The notes beneath the pieces were generated by a model that searched no databases, was not told the origin of the DNA, and saw nothing but the letters and a program-made list of their open reading frames with translations. A program made the position numbers and the translations under genes. A stretch of 64,000 bases of DNA from assembly GCA_010015805.1 (NCBI GenBank), contig ML978122.1, forward strand, positions 2,576,453 through 2,640,452, given 5' to 3'. This DNA is from Rhizodiscina lignyota. Its lineage: Eukaryota > Ascomycota > Dothideomycetes > Aulographales > Rhizodiscinaceae. Positions 35,788-47,628 of the stretch are shown piece after piece (positions within the stretch are counted from its first letter, which is position 1; each line of letters begins with the position of its first letter).

Positions 35788-37512
35788 ATGTCTCGGACCA
35801 CGACAGTAGCAAAATATCTTTTCACTCGCCTTCATCAGCGCGGAATCCGATCTGTATATGGTGTACCCGGAGATTTCACACTCAAGTCCCTCGATCACCT
35901 CAAAGCATCTGGGTTGAAATGGATTGGCAACTGCAATGAGCTCAACGCTGGCTATGCCGCCGACGGGTACTCTCGGATGCGAGGACTGTCGGCCCTTCTT
36001 ACAACATATGGTGTGGGCGAGCTTTCTGCAATCAATGCCGTCGCTGGCAGCTATGCGGAGGATGTGCCAGTGGTACATATAGTCGGAACACCGCAGTGGC
36101 ATGTTCAGCAATCTGGCGCCAAGGTACATCATACTCTCGGAGATGGACGCTCCAGGGTCTTTGCAGAGGTCCACAAGGAGTTTACAGTCGCTCAAGCGAA
36201 CTTGTTGGACCCAGTGAAGGCGCCTGAGATGATTGATGATGTAATTGAAAAATGCATGATCCATTCTAAGCCTGGCTATATCGAGATGCCTTGCGACATG
36301 GTTCCAAAGGAAGTGTCTACTGAAAGACTGGAGACATATGTGCTCAAAGACAGAGTTGAAGGCACAATCCAAAGCGAGGAAGAGCAAGTTGAGGTCCTTT
36401 TGAAGAGACTATACTCAGCCAGGCAGCCGCTGCTGCTTGTAGATCGGGGAGACGGCGTTCAGCACTCCATAAAATCCAAGATCAACGAATTTGTCTGCAT
36501 GACTGGCATACCAACGCTCACGCTGCCATCTGGCGCTGGTATGATCGACCACACAATACCAAATTACTTCGGAGTAAATGCCGGACCCGTTGGTCAGATT
36601 GACACGCTACCATACGTCGAATCGTCCGACTTTGTCATCGCATTTGGGCCTTTGAATTCAGATACGCAGACGCTTGGCTGGAAAGTGGTCCCCGATCCAG
36701 CAAAGACAGTGACAATTGGCGGCACATTCATTACACACGGTGCACCAGCTCAAACTATTGGGATCAACGCTGAGGCACTCATGAAAAAGCTGCTCGAGAA
36801 GGTAGACCGCAACCAAATAAATGCTGCAGACACCACTTCCCTCGGAAACTTCAGGACGATCACTACGCCTCCGCTAAAACCTAATGAACTGGATAACCCA
36901 ATCGACCAAACGACATTCTACCTTCGCCTGAATCAATATCTTCGCCCGAACGACGTCGTCCTACTTAGCAACGGTACTCCCATTCTCGGTGGCCGGGACT
37001 TTGTCTTACCCTCCGGAGCCCAGGTCATCGCTTCCGGTATGTGGTTTTCGATCGGCCACATGCTCCCTGCTGCACTCGGTGCAGCCACAGCGCAGCAAGA
37101 AGCCGATCCAAACTCACGGACGATCCTGATCGATGGCGACGGAAACGTGCAGGTCTCAATACAAGAGATTTCGACCATCATTCGGCAACGGCTCAACATG
37201 ACTATATTTATTGTCGACAACGGCGGCTATGCGTACGAACGGCAAATCCACGGCATGAATGAAGAGTACAATGACCTTGCTCCGTGGCGGTATCTGGATG
37301 CGGCAAACTTTTTCGGAGCGGGTATGCCTGGTAACGAGGGTTATCCTGTCGACACCTTTCGAATATCCACGTGGAGCGATCTTGAGACGTTCCTTGCTGA
37401 AGAGAGATTCAATGATGGTAAAGGTCTGAAGCTAGTTGAGGTCGTGGTAGGAAAATACGACGTGCCGGAAAAGTTCAAGCAGGTCTTCAGAGCTGCTGGG
37501 GAGCGCCTGTGA
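35788..37512 (+). CDS. Thiamine-diphosphate decarboxylase, pyruvate/phenylpyruvate decarboxylase family
   Basis: A single-exon enzyme of 574 residues. It carries the catalytic residues of yeast pyruvate decarboxylase at the same numbers: E51 in GNCNELNAGY and the pair H114/H115 in KVHHTLGDG. The thiamine-diphosphate motif runs from GDGNVQ (450) to VDNGGY (476-481). The start is the ATG at 35788, because the frame upstream has only near-cognate codons. The family takes pyruvate, indolepyruvate or phenylpyruvate to the aldehyde. Which one is used here is not visible; the protein is not closely like standard pyruvate decarboxylase outside the motifs, so an Ehrlich-pathway aryl-keto-acid role is open. 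It lies 5.8 kb from a cluster expected to use arylpyruvates. Confidence 0.9.
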   Translation: MSRTTTVAKYLFTRLHQRGIRSVYGVPGDFTLKSLDHLKASGLKWIGNCNELNAGYAADGYSRMRGLSALLTTYGVGELSAINAVAGSYAEDVPVVHIVGTPQWHVQQSGAKVHHTLGDGRSRVFAEVHKEFTVAQANLLDPVKAPEMIDDVIEKCMIHSKPGYIEMPCDMVPKEVSTERLETYVLKDRVEGTIQSEEEQVEVLLKRLYSARQPLLLVDRGDGVQHSIKSKINEFVCMTGIPTLTLPSGAGMIDHTIPNYFGVNAGPVGQIDTLPYVESSDFVIAFGPLNSDTQTLGWKVVPDPAKTVTIGGTFITHGAPAQTIGINAEALMKKLLEKVDRNQINAADTTSLGNFRTITTPPLKPNELDNPIDQTTFYLRLNQYLRPNDVVLLSNGTPILGGRDFVLPSGAQVIASGMWFSIGHMLPAALGAATAQQEADPNSRTILIDGDGNVQVSIQEISTIIRQRLNMTIFIVDNGGYAYERQIHGMNEEYNDLAPWRYLDAANFFGAGMPGNEGYPVDTFRISTWSDLETFLAEERFNDGKGLKLVEVVVGKYDVPEKFKQVFRAAGERL

Positions 37513-37955
37513 TATTCAGATGGATTACTATAACCCGCCACCAAGCGCAGCTGGTCGTTTGTGAAATGCGCACATGAACAGTAGAGACAGCGCAGCAAAC
37601 GCATTTTCAATCGATCATCTTGTAAACGTAATCAACCCGTGATACTAGTCGGACATCGTTTCCTACCATCTCGGTTAGCGCCGAAGAAGCATTAAACAAG
37701 GAGTGATCGAAGATGGTGTAGCCGACTAAGCCGAATTTGATGTCTACTTCGATTCCATTGCGAAGAGCCCTCCTGTCATTATTCGTTCGCATGTTTCCGA
37801 ACGGCGAGTGCGAAAAGACAACATTCACAGAAATTCCATGCGATCCATACGACTATACCGACTGGCATTCTTGAGATTTTCTAAAGAAAACCTAGGGAAT
37901 GTATGCGCAAGGGAACAAGAACTGTATAAAATGCATGTAGTTTCCAAATTCACTG
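37513..37955. other. Convergent intergenic region
   Basis: The 3' ends of the decarboxylase and GH130 genes meet here. No gene or structured repeat was seen. Confidence 0.4.
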
Positions 37956-39224
37956 TTATGGTTGTACATCAGAAACCGCGACACCCAGTTCACTGTCGCC
38001 TTGTCCATAATACAGATACCACTTTCCCTTGAACTGTACAAGCCCCTCCGAGAAGACCACGAGATCGACCTGTCCCGAGACTTCATTGTCGGCGTCCGGC
38101 CACAGCAATGGCCTTTCAAGTCTCGCAATCGGTCCATCCCTTAATGCAGGCTGATACTGTCCATCAGGCACATCCACATTCGGCCGGAAAGCCCCACTTG
38201 GATCAATCAACGTCTGTCCCGTCGAGTACTGGCTCTTGTTATACCCGGCAGTGCCCAAGCTGGCGCCATTGTAGATGAGAATCCAGCGGCCGTCACGGGT
38301 TTTGATCGGTGCGGGACCAGGCTCAATTAGACGATTCTCCCAGGGATGGATCCTGTCCATGAAAGGCTGTTCTGAAGGAGAAGCGGTCCAATTGAGCAAG
38401 TCTGGAGAAGTGGCATGGAATATGGAAGAGTCGCCAAAGTACATGTGGTAAAGACCATCTGGAGTGGGCTCGGTGATGATGGCGCCTGACTTTGTCCAGT
38501 TGAAGCGCATCATGGCCATGCCTATCCTGTTGTACGAAAGGTCGTACCAGTTGGGGAAGAGTGGCGGATACTTCTTCCAGTTTAAGAGGTCAGTGGACGT
38601 AGCCAAACAGAGCCGGGCTGTGGAATTATCGTATGCAGTGTAGGTAAGATAGAAAATGCCATTGATGCGCACTATCCGGGGATCCTCTGTCCCACCGACG
38701 CGTTCCCAGGGTTCGGTAGCGTACACGATAGGTAGGTTGAGACGAGTGAAAGAAACACCATCGGTGGACCACGCAAGACCGATTGAAGACGTTTTACTGG
38801 CATTCTGGGCGCGGTAGAGCAGGAATATCGTTTCATTGAGCACTATAGCGGTCGGATTGTAGATATACGCAGACTCCCAGTCGTGGTCAGGATTTGTAGT
38901 CAAGATAGGATTACTTGGATGTTTGTTGAAAGGGAGTATCGGATATACTGGTGGTATGTAATTCGGGTCGCCATCGGGCGTGTCCTTACTGATAGGGAAT
39001 GGTAGCTTCCTTGCGACAGTGGCATCTACTGGAGGCCGGACTACTGGAGTTGGTTGTGCCGATATCTTCGGCCTTGATGTTGATGGTGGCAATGCCGTGA
39101 AAACTGGTGCCTGAGCGATCTCCGGGCCCTTCGTATTTGGTAGGTAAAGAACACATAAGAGGGCGGTCAACGCCACGAACGAACAGAAAATCGCAAGAAG
39201 CGGCCTATGTTGAGCCCATGACAT
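37956..39224 (-). CDS. GH130-like five-bladed beta-propeller glycosidase/phosphorylase, type II membrane protein
   Basis: A 422-residue protein starting at 39222-39224 (MSWAQHRP). Residues about 8-29 form one hydrophobic segment (LLAIFCSFVALTALLCVLYLP), then a Pro/Ser/Thr-rich stalk of about 60 residues, so the catalytic domain should face the Golgi lumen or outside. The domain has propeller-blade text as in GH130 mannoside phosphorylases and hydrolases: SSIGLAWSTDGVSF, RVGGTEDPRIVRINGIFYLTYTAYD, GRWILIYNG and GKWYLYYGQGD. Several N-x-S/T sites fit a secreted domain. An alternative first exon is possible upstream: a minus-strand ATG at about 39398 with a GTAAGT donor at 39309 could splice to PLLAIF. 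The substrate is not known. Confidence 0.8.
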   Translation of the reverse strand: MSWAQHRPLLAIFCSFVALTALLCVLYLPNTKGPEIAQAPVFTALPPSTSRPKISAQPTPVVRPPVDATVARKLPFPISKDTPDGDPNYIPPVYPILPFNKHPSNPILTTNPDHDWESAYIYNPTAIVLNETIFLLYRAQNASKTSSIGLAWSTDGVSFTRLNLPIVYATEPWERVGGTEDPRIVRINGIFYLTYTAYDNSTARLCLATSTDLLNWKKYPPLFPNWYDLSYNRIGMAMMRFNWTKSGAIITEPTPDGLYHMYFGDSSIFHATSPDLLNWTASPSEQPFMDRIHPWENRLIEPGPAPIKTRDGRWILIYNGASLGTAGYNKSQYSTGQTLIDPSGAFRPNVDVPDGQYQPALRDGPIARLERPLLWPDADNEVSGQVDLVVFSEGLVQFKGKWYLYYGQGDSELGVAVSDVQP

Positions 39225-39913
39225 ATCGTCTCTATGGCTCGGTAGACATGCCAAGTTGTACCAGGTGTAAGAGCGATTGAGGTGGCTGAAGGTTGGAGTG
39301 ATGGACTTACGCAAGCCGCGCGCCAATCTCAAAGCAGCGGGGCCGATCTTCGACCTCCACCGTTCCCGTCAGCACTTCATGCAGCATCATCACCTCCATA
39401 TTCAAATGCCTCTGCAAAGCTTCCACCGAATGCTAGTCTTGTACAATAGAACTGTGGGATGTAGAGTGAAATTGCTGTCATTAATCATGGCTATACCGGG
39501 CGCACACCAGACTTCTCCTCGATAGCTCAATATGTATTGATTCTCTTGCATATCGTGCCTGTAGCTTTTTACGTCCGTGATCGGATCGCCTTTTTGATAT
39601 TTTCTGTCACAAAGGACTGTGAAAGAGATGGAATATTCCATACCGCTCCCGCGGACGAGTGTTTGCTGCTCTAAACTTGTTGATGTCATCTGCATCAAGC
39701 AGACACCCTCTTATTGTCACGACTCCGAGACATTTGGTGCCGTCAAGAACTTCCTTGAAGTAGCAAGCGACTAGCAAACCGATTGCACTTAATAATAAAG
39801 CTGTTCCATGGCTTTTATAAACACTTACCTGACACCGGCATATTCATTCCTCTCACCTACGAAGTGTTCGAAATTGGCAGTGTTCGTTGGGAACCCACTC
39901 ATTTTTAACACCA
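39225..39913. other. Divergent intergenic region
   Basis: Mostly noncoding. A TTTATAAA box lies at 39814-39821, 93 bp before the next start codon. A minus-strand frame of about 98 codons at 39402 has no family signal. Confidence 0.4.
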
Positions 39914-40652
39914 ATGCCAGCTACAGGTTTAAACCCGACGAGATCTCGTACTTCCAGTCGCGACGGCAGCAGGGGCAGCGACAGGGTGACAGCACCCGCG
40001 TCACCGCAAGTACCGTATGACTTCATCAACGAGTACCGACGATGCGTCGTGTACTTTTTCCGAACTATGGACCTGACTGAGTATGACGTTAGAGTTGCGT
40101 TAAGGGGAATCGCTTTCGTTGCTGGCGGGTACCTTCCAGGCAATAATGCGGCGGAATGCGCGGAGATACTGCGTGATACCTGGATGGACCGAACCTGGGG
40201 CTCATTACTTGACTCTCAAGAATTTCTACAATCTGTAAGTATGAACCTAAGTGCATAATATGTTCGAAACTTATACGTGGCAGATGTACACAGCCATGAG
40301 GGACAACGACGCCGATCCCGCCAATGTGCCAGTGAAGAGAATGAGCCCAAGGCAGTTGAAGGACTTCTGGCAGTCACACGGAAGAGGCGACATAATCCAT
40401 ACGGTACTTGCACCTTTTGATACCATCATCGACACGAATGCGATTCAGAATTCTGAAATATGGTCGACTTATATCCACATGCTTTACGAGGCATCGTGGC
40501 CATTTCTGCAGCTGTGCATCAATGGATCTCTGCTTGGCCCACTCAAAGGCAAGCAGATGATGTTCAAAATGATCAAGACGGCAGCTGAAGACTTCGGGGA
40601 AAGACCGTCCGCTTTATCCGTGCCGGTGTTGATCGAAAGGCTGTGGCTGTGA
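39914..40652 (+). CDS. Unrecognised protein, paralogue A of a two-member family
   Basis: Not a family I can name. Two exons (39914-40234 and 40284-40652) give 229 residues; the intron 40235-40283 is phase 0 with a GTAAGT donor. After a basic, Ser/Arg-rich N-terminus comes YDFINEYRRCVVYFFRTMDLTEYDV, then WGSLLDSQEFLQS just before the intron. The second exon begins MYTAMRDND and contains LKDFWQSHGRGD and YEASWPFLQ. There is no signal peptide or membrane segment; it appears helical. The gene at 57821-58491 has matching motifs (EFRCMVYFYRHMRLTE, WQGSLWDNEEFHHY, AFWRGQF) in the same order and an intron at the same point, which supports both models. Function is unknown. Confidence 0.7.
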
Positions 40653-41115
40653 GTTAAATGGATTATTACGGTATTGGCAAATACATTTTGTGAACACACA
40701 CCGTGTCACACAATTGGAGTTCTTGCTTAAGTTATGATACCCTGGGTTGTCGGAGTTAATATGAGGGGGGTTGGTTCACAAATGGACGCTCAATACAACC
40801 GACATTGAGTCTGAGATAACTCTCTCTGTGACAGGAAAAGGAAGTTAGACATCTTCTGGCACAGGATCTGGTAGCAATATCGAATAATACAACTTTATCT
40901 GGTTACATAAACCGCTGGAAATAGTCCAAGTGTCGAGAAGCGGCTGAGCTGGTTTCCATCCTCCTCGAACGTTTTGTTGTACAACAGTGCGACCCTGTGA
41001 ATAGTCTGCGCAAATTTAGCGAACGCAAGATGCATCGATGCTGTAGCGATTTTCGATCCTTCGATAGCTTTTGTGTCCCAATTGTTTTTTCCCTTGCATA
41101 ATATACATTTCGAAC
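40653..41115. other. Convergent intergenic region
   Basis: 3' flanks of paralogue A and the M13 peptidase gene. No gene was seen. Confidence 0.4.
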
Positions 41116-43916
41116 TCACCACAGCTCACAGACGGGCTTCTTCTGCTTGCACTTGAAGCTCTCCTTGAACTCTCTCGAATTTGCCATAGTGCCCAGGATT
41201 CTCGCCCATTTCGGCGCATGCGGATCGGTGTAGATACGATCGATTGCGGTCTCCTTCCTCGACTTGCCGCACCACCAGTTCGAATAGCTTACGAAGAAGA
41301 GCTGCTCTTTGGTGAAGAAATCCAAGCCTGGCAAGTCTTGACTGGGCTTTTGCTTCTCTCGCATTTGCCAAACTTGGAATGAAGCTGATAGGCCTCCCGC
41401 ATCTGCTATGTTCTCGCCTAGGGTAAGACGGCCATTGACGTGCAGTGGCTTGTCATCAGGCCCAGGAACAGTGTAGTTGCCGTACTGTTCGACAAAGCAG
41501 TCGGCACGCTTCTGGAATGCTTTGACTGTAGAGTTTGTCCACCAGTCAGTGTAGTTGCCATTTTGGTCGTAGTGGCGACCAGTGCTATCGAATGCGTGAC
41601 TAAGTTCATGTCCGGCGACAGAACCGAAAGCGCCGTAAGACACGTATGCTGGTGTATTAACGTCAAAGACCGGGAACTGCATAATCCCTGCGGGGAAGAC
41701 GATCTCGTTGCCAGGAGGGTTGTAATACGCATTGACCTATGTGAATGTTAGCACGGCACATGCTTTCATGCTGGGACTTAAGCCACTAACGGTCGGGACA
41801 GTCATGCCCCATTCATTCCTGTCCACAGGTTTTCCAAGAGCAGACCATTCCCGTATAACTTCAACTTGTCGCATGGAGAGGGCGTTGGCAAAGTATTTTG
41901 ATGAGTCTACCTTCACGGACTTGTAGTATTCGCTGACGCTTCCTGGGTCCATAATGTCCGGGCTCTTGGTAGGATAGCCGATCTTCTGAACGATGTTGTG
42001 GACCTTATCAATGGCCTTCGCGATCACGTCTTCCTCCATCCACTTTGTTGCTTTCAGTTTCTTCGCGAATTGGCCTTTGATGTCTGATACGATTCGGTCG
42101 CCAAAGTCTTTGGCTTTGGCGGAGAATGCCTTCTCGACGAAGAATCGGCTTAGAATCCAACCAACTCCGTCATCAACATGGTTAACACAGGTTCGCCAGC
42201 GCTCGGGAGCGGAATCAGGATCCTTATGAAAATCAGCAAACCGAGCTCATGGAAGCTAATCAGCACCTGTACGTACCTTTCCTGCTAGTTCATTCTTGAA
42301 ACGGGTGAGCGGCTTGAGCGCGTCAGCTTCAATGTAAAGTGACAGCGACTGTATCGCTTTCCAGAAGAAGTAACCGCGCAAGACGTCTCTCGGAGTTCCT
42401 CCCAAGATGCTGGAAAGCTCTTTCATATATTTTGGTGACGTTATGATCAACTGGTCAACCTCGACTCTTGCCGGCGCCAAGGTCGTGATTATTCCGGCCA
42501 GATCAATCTGTGGCGCAAGTGTGGACGCTTCCTTAAGAGAATATGGATTATAAGTTTTCTGTTGGAGTGTCAGAATGTGGCATCCAGGGTTGTGTAGATG
42601 GTGAACGATAGCGCAATAGTAGCAGTTGCATTGAGCACCAGGAGAATACGTACAGTGACATCTTCTCGCTCTTGTGTGTCTGGAGATGCGGCGGCAAGCT
42701 TCTTTTCAAATTCAACAATATTTGAAGTGATGCCACAGTCGCGATCAGGGTGGAAGGCAGAACAGATCTGCGCCAATACACCCTCATATTTTTTGACCAG
42801 TTTCTCGTCTTCATATCGTTCCTTGGAAGGAAGACCGATTGTCCATGGCGGCGATAGAGAAACGACTACCGTATCAGGCGATTTGTCATCTGCGCCTGTA
42901 CCCGGAGCGATCAGGGCGGAGATTCCGTACTTGGCTAGAAGAAGGATGGTTTCTCTGAGATCTCCCTCAACGGGCTCCTCGGGGAATGCCTCCTCGACCT
43001 GACGCAAAACGTCCAATAAAGGGGCGACTCCTCGCTTCTTGATGGTGGTCTCATCGAGACAGGCATCGTATGCAGATTTCATGAGATCGAAGTTTTGCTC
43101 ATCGGCAGATCGACTCCGAGTTTGCAACCGCATTGGTGAAAAGTGTGAGTGTTTTGAATCCTTGGGATACGATGCCTCTAAGATATGTCTGAGGAGTAGC
43201 TGCGAGTTTTCCGACATAACTAGAATCGCGTAGTCAGAATTAACAGGAACAGCGTGCTGGAATGCTTTGCGACACAATGGCGACTATATTTGTACACTGG
43301 TTCGATGGCACGAATATGGCACAGGAATATCTTGAAGGTAGGCTCAGTGCGTGATACGGGATTCTTACTTGTACCGGTGAAGGCATCTCCCTGATCCTCT
43401 CGAAGGTCATGGCGATCTCTCCATCCTCCACAAACAAGCTCTTCAAAGTCCGTACAAGGATCGAGTTCCTTATAATTTGGCGATAGATTATACAAAATTT
43501 CAGATGAAGCGTGAATGCACTCGGCGGATAGACATGTATCCGACTTCGTCGTAAAAATTCCGAGACCTGGAACTGTAGTTTGTCAGTAACAATTTATGGA
43601 ATGTCACATCTGCAATATAGTGAGTCTTATGCGAATCACCAAAGATTTACGAAACGAGGAAGCCACGAAGAAAGAGACTCTCCAATCGCATCAAGCCGGC
43701 GGCGACCAACGCATCAGGCTGACATGGAACCATGCTCTCCTTCTACAATAGATGTGTATACGAGGGATATTACACACCTGCTGGAAGAAGATAATAAAAA
43801 ATCAAAGCAGTGCTAAGCAAACCCATCGTGAGTAGATGAGCTCTCGTTCGACTTCGCGTCTGCGGCCTGTACGGACGCTCCTCCACAAAGTGTGGAGAAG
43901 CCTTCTTTTCCGCCAT
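41116..43916 (-). CDS. M13 family zinc metallopeptidase (neprilysin / endothelin-converting-enzyme-like)
   Basis: Six minus-strand exons (43778-43916, 43369-43572, 42654-43219, 42277-42558, 41791-42222, 41116-41736) give 747 residues, normal for the family, and all phases agree. A short basic N-terminus and one membrane segment (about 29-46, LTMGLLSTALIFYYLLPA) make it a type II membrane ectoenzyme. The ectodomain opens with CLSAECIHASSEILYNL and DPCTDFEELVCGGW. The zinc motif is HELSH (584-588) with the third ligand in ENIADAGG (E649), the substrate-binding NAYYN is at 543-547, and the C-terminal CELW is the family end. Disulfide cysteines are kept. It should cleave peptides at the cell surface or in the secretory path. 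The first intron (205 bp) is long and could hide another small exon. Confidence 0.92.
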
Positions 43917-44286
43917 TGTCGGGACGGAACCGCTGGCACAGAGCAAATCGAGCAAAATTGAGAATGAAAATAGACACGTGGTATTAGTGCGAACAGCTGA
44001 AACGGTAAAGCTCAACGATTCACGCTGAGCATTGCAATTGTAATGTCGAGGAAGGAAGCGGACGGCCTGACATTGTTGATGAGACGGTTGCGGGGCAATG
44101 CAGTGTGGAGAAAGCTAACAATACGGCACATCCAAGTCAAACGTTTCGGAGCCCCCATGCTCCTTTCTCGTGACCCTGGTTAGTTCTAAGGCTCCTGCTC
44201 AGCCCTCTCCCCTTTACCACAAACCGTCTTCCACGCGTTTCTAATTTTCTGGAAATCCATCGCATCAAGTATGAAGCCTGTTCGAA
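43917..44286. promoter_or_regulatory. Divergent intergenic region between peptidase and regulator genes
   Basis: A 370-bp stretch between two start codons pointing outward. It contains C/T-rich segments (about 44186-44250) before the regulator start. No clear TATA box was seen. Confidence 0.4.
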
Positions 44287-45888
44287 ATGCCACCGAAGAC
44301 ACGGAATGGGAATACCAGATCCAGGGCTGGCTGCCGCACATGCAGGTAAGTGTGAGATCTCAACTCAGCCCTCGACGTCATGCGACGGCCATTGATTAAG
44401 GGGGACTGCAGAATCAGACGCGTCAAATGCGATGAACAAAAACCAAGCTGCCGGAGGTGTTCATCTACTGGAAGAGCCTGTGACTGGATTACGCAAAAGA
44501 CAAGCAAATCGACCAAAGATGTCACGGCATCTGCTTCAGCTCCACTCGTACTGCAAAAAGCGATCCTTGCGAAGATCCCAGCGGCGAAGTCGCTGGAACT
44601 CAGAGGCTTTGAATTTTTCATGTCAAGAACCGCGCCTGAGATGACATACTTCCACTCAGACTTTTGGCAACAACTCGTCCTCCAGCTTAGCCACTCAGAC
44701 TCTATGGTCCTCCGTGCAGCAATTGCCCTAGGTACTCTTCACGAAAATGAAGAGAGCTTAGGGATGGGCATATCGAAGGACAGAATGTATGACTCTCGCC
44801 ATCGTTTTGGAGTTGCTCAGTATAACGCCGCAATTTCTCTGCTCCTAAACAAGAGACTCGATGAAGACAGAGACGTTAAAGCAGCAACCCTTGCGACATG
44901 CTTGATTTTCGTTCATATCGAGCTGGTCCGCGGCAGATATGGTCCAGCTGTTGAACATATTCGTAGTGGGCTCAAGATTCTAAACATGAATCATAGCGAT
45001 GACTACATGCAGAGCTCTATACAGTCTGCTCTGGCGACGGCGTTCATGCGACTCGACTTACAGTGCGCCCATTTTGATGACGCTGGGACTGCCATTGAAT
45101 ACAACTACAACGATTTGGTCAGATACAAACAAACCGTTCCGCGCTCTGGCTTTGACCGACTCCATGTTGTTAAACAACAAGGCGACAAGTTGATCGGTAC
45201 GACGTTTAAATTCCTGAAAGTGTGTGAACATATTCGAGACGCGGATATTTCCATCGATGATCCGGCCTTCTTCGAGCGACAGAGAAACCTTCGCAGCTTT
45301 CATATAGCATATCGAAGCGAACTGGACTCTCTCATGTGTCACCCGGACATCATTATTAGCGAACGACACTGGCAGTCAGCGCTGCTGATGAAGATGCAAG
45401 TCATAGCATCGTACATCCAAGTGTCCGGAATATTGGCCAAAGACAAGGAGGTCGCCTACGATGAGCATGTCATTGACTTCACAGAGGTCGTAGCGCTTGC
45501 GGAAAAGTTTATACTCAGCTCTAGCGAATCCTCGGGCTTTCGAAAGCAGAGACAGACGTTGTCTGCGGACTGGGGAATTGTCCCGCCGCTCTTCCTTACC
45601 GCGATCAAATGCAGAGAACACTTCATACGTCGAAAAGCTGTAGCTCTACTTGAAGCATGGCCACATCGAGAAGGCTTTTGGGATTCTGCCCTTGCTGGCA
45701 AGTTTGCAAAGGAGCTTGTTGGAATCGAAGAAGCCGATGCGGCAATCCCGGGTGTGCCGCGAAGAGTCGTGCGGACAACCATTATCAATGCTGACATAGT
45801 GGAGGAGCAAACGCATTTTGTTTTGACTTTCAGCCGAATGAGGGATTCGATTCGGGGTCCGAAAGAGGCGTTGAGCGTCCCGATATGA
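44287..45888 (+). CDS. Zn2Cys6 fungal transcription factor
   Basis: Two exons (44287-44345 and 44412-45888) give 511 residues. The short first exon supplies MPPKTRNGNTRSRAGCRTCR and the second continues IRRVKCDEQKPSCRRC, rebuilding a complete binuclear zinc cluster with cysteines at 16, 19, 26, 33, 36 and 43. The rest is an all-helical regulatory region of the fungal-specific type (ALGTLHENEE, YNAAISLL, ALATAFMRLDLQ), length normal. The intron inside the zinc cluster (44346-44411) is common in this family. It is divergent from the M13 peptidase gene, so it may regulate that gene; it is 14 kb from the biosynthetic cluster, which has no regulator of its own. Targets are unknown. Confidence 0.93.
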
Positions 45889-46457
45889 CAAAGGGCTACT
45901 TCTTAACTAGATAACACAAGGTTTCTAGCTTTCATGAGAGTCTGGAGAGATGACTGATTCTCAGTTGGAAGGTCCCAGCTGGTAATCGCTTGAGTTTGTG
46001 TATACGGATATTGCAGGAACATCGCCACTGCTAGTCGTATGCTGGATCTGGGGTTGGATAAACAGGATATTTATCAGCGGTACTAGGACTTTGGAAGTAA
46101 CTATACAAAGAAGAACGATGATTTTGGGGTAAGTACCAAAGTAATCGAAGTTGCGCACTGTAAGGTGACACATATCAGGGCCGAATAGATGTCAATGATG
46201 GTGAGCCAATCACTGAGTTCTCTTCTTGCGCTGTCTTTTCTTCCTCTGCTACTGTACATGTGGAGAGCGCGACTTGGAGCATCGGAAAGTATGCTCAATA
46301 GCGCCGCATTCATCTTTCATTCATAGAGCAAATCCGCCTCATATCCAGGCTGGGTGCTCACGTTCTGACGCATGGAGGTCATATGCACTGACCAAACCTG
46401 CCGAGCTGCTGTATTCAGAATAAACGTCCCGATTGTACTCAGTATCCAGCAAGTCCT
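45889..46457. other. Intergenic between convergent genes
   Basis: No supported gene. Short frames on both strands have no family features. Confidence 0.4.
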
Positions 46458-47628
46458 TCAATCTATCTCTTCCAACTGCGCCGCCTGCTTCTTTGTCAAA
46501 GGCTTCTTCTTCTGTTGTCTGCTAGGATCGACCCTCTGCGCGCTAATAGCTTCAAGATACTCGGCGTTGGTCATCGATGCCGTGAGTTCTTCGGCATTAT
46601 CGCGGTCGGAAAGGAAAAGCGAGTCGTAGTACGCTTCGTACGCCTCAGCAGACTGGTACACTATTTAGCATAACAAAGTTCAACTGGGAGTATGGAAAAC
46701 TTGTTGTACTGACATCCTCATTGTGATATTGCAACTTGGTCCACGGTTCGTCTTTAGACTTTTGCAGAGAAGTCTGAAAGTGCCTGAAGGGACGGGCATC
46801 GGTTTGATCATTGTCCTTGATGTTCTCAAAAATCGTACGTGCTTGTTCAGTCCCCGCAGGTTCGGCGGGTCCACGTTCTGCCCTTCTGCGCGCGGCCTGG
46901 TCAAGTCGTGTCTGCGCATCGATGTGGTGGAACTGAGGCCTCATCTGCACAATACCATTGACAGCAGTGAGATGCAATTGATCTTGACAGCTTTGTCAGG
47001 GTAACTCAAATCTCCTAGGGCATTGTGAAGACCTGCCTTCTTTGAACGCGCCGAGCATGTATACTGGGTGGCCAGGCTCCTTCTTCACGATTTGTCCTCC
47101 TAGCGTCTGCTGGTCCAGCACGTGTCCCTTCTTAACGCTATCATCGAAATCCACCAGCAGGTGTTTGATGTCATCCTGCTCTTCTTCATCTTCGATAACC
47201 TCCATGTCGCCGTCCTCCACGCCGTCTGCCGTCTCCCTCTTCATATTTTTTCCTCCGCCCTTCTTTCCACGTCCGATACTTGAGAACCCACCTGAAACGC
47301 CAAAGCTTGACATTCCCTCATCTTTAGCCTGCCTCAATGCTTCACCCCACTTCACACCCTTCGATCGGTCGAAGTTGGTGAAGTGCACTGGCAAGTCCAC
47401 CTCGATGAAGCCGGACTCGGGCTTGAGGCGCATCTCGGAAGGAAAGGTATGACGCTTGAAGGTATCTCGGCGGGGGCGATTGGGATACTGGAAGAGGTAG
47501 AGCTGGCGCGTTTCGTCGGTTGGTGCGAGGTAGACGTCGTATTCTGCTACGACTGGATCGGCGTCGTTCTCTTCGTCACTTTGAGGCTCAAGATCAGGAG
47601 CCCGCACAGGCTCCGGCCAGGCTTCCAT
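46458..47628 (-). CDS. rpc37: RNA polymerase III subunit Rpc37 / RPC5 (Sin-like)
   Basis: Three minus-strand exons (47033-47628, 46710-46990, 46458-46660) give 359 residues. RPC5/Rpc37 forms, with Rpc53, the TFIIF-like part of RNA polymerase III used in initiation and termination. The N-terminal text VVAEYDVYLAPTDETRQLYLFQYPNRP and FIEVDLPV is the Sin-like domain signature; YMLGAF and LHLTAVNGIVQMRPQFHHID follow. A central acidic stretch (EVIEDEEEQDD) and a basic C-terminus (RQQKKKPLTKKQ) are usual. The first intron is only 42 bp by the model used (46991-47032); a slightly different donor is possible. Family call firm, junctions moderately so. Confidence 0.88.
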
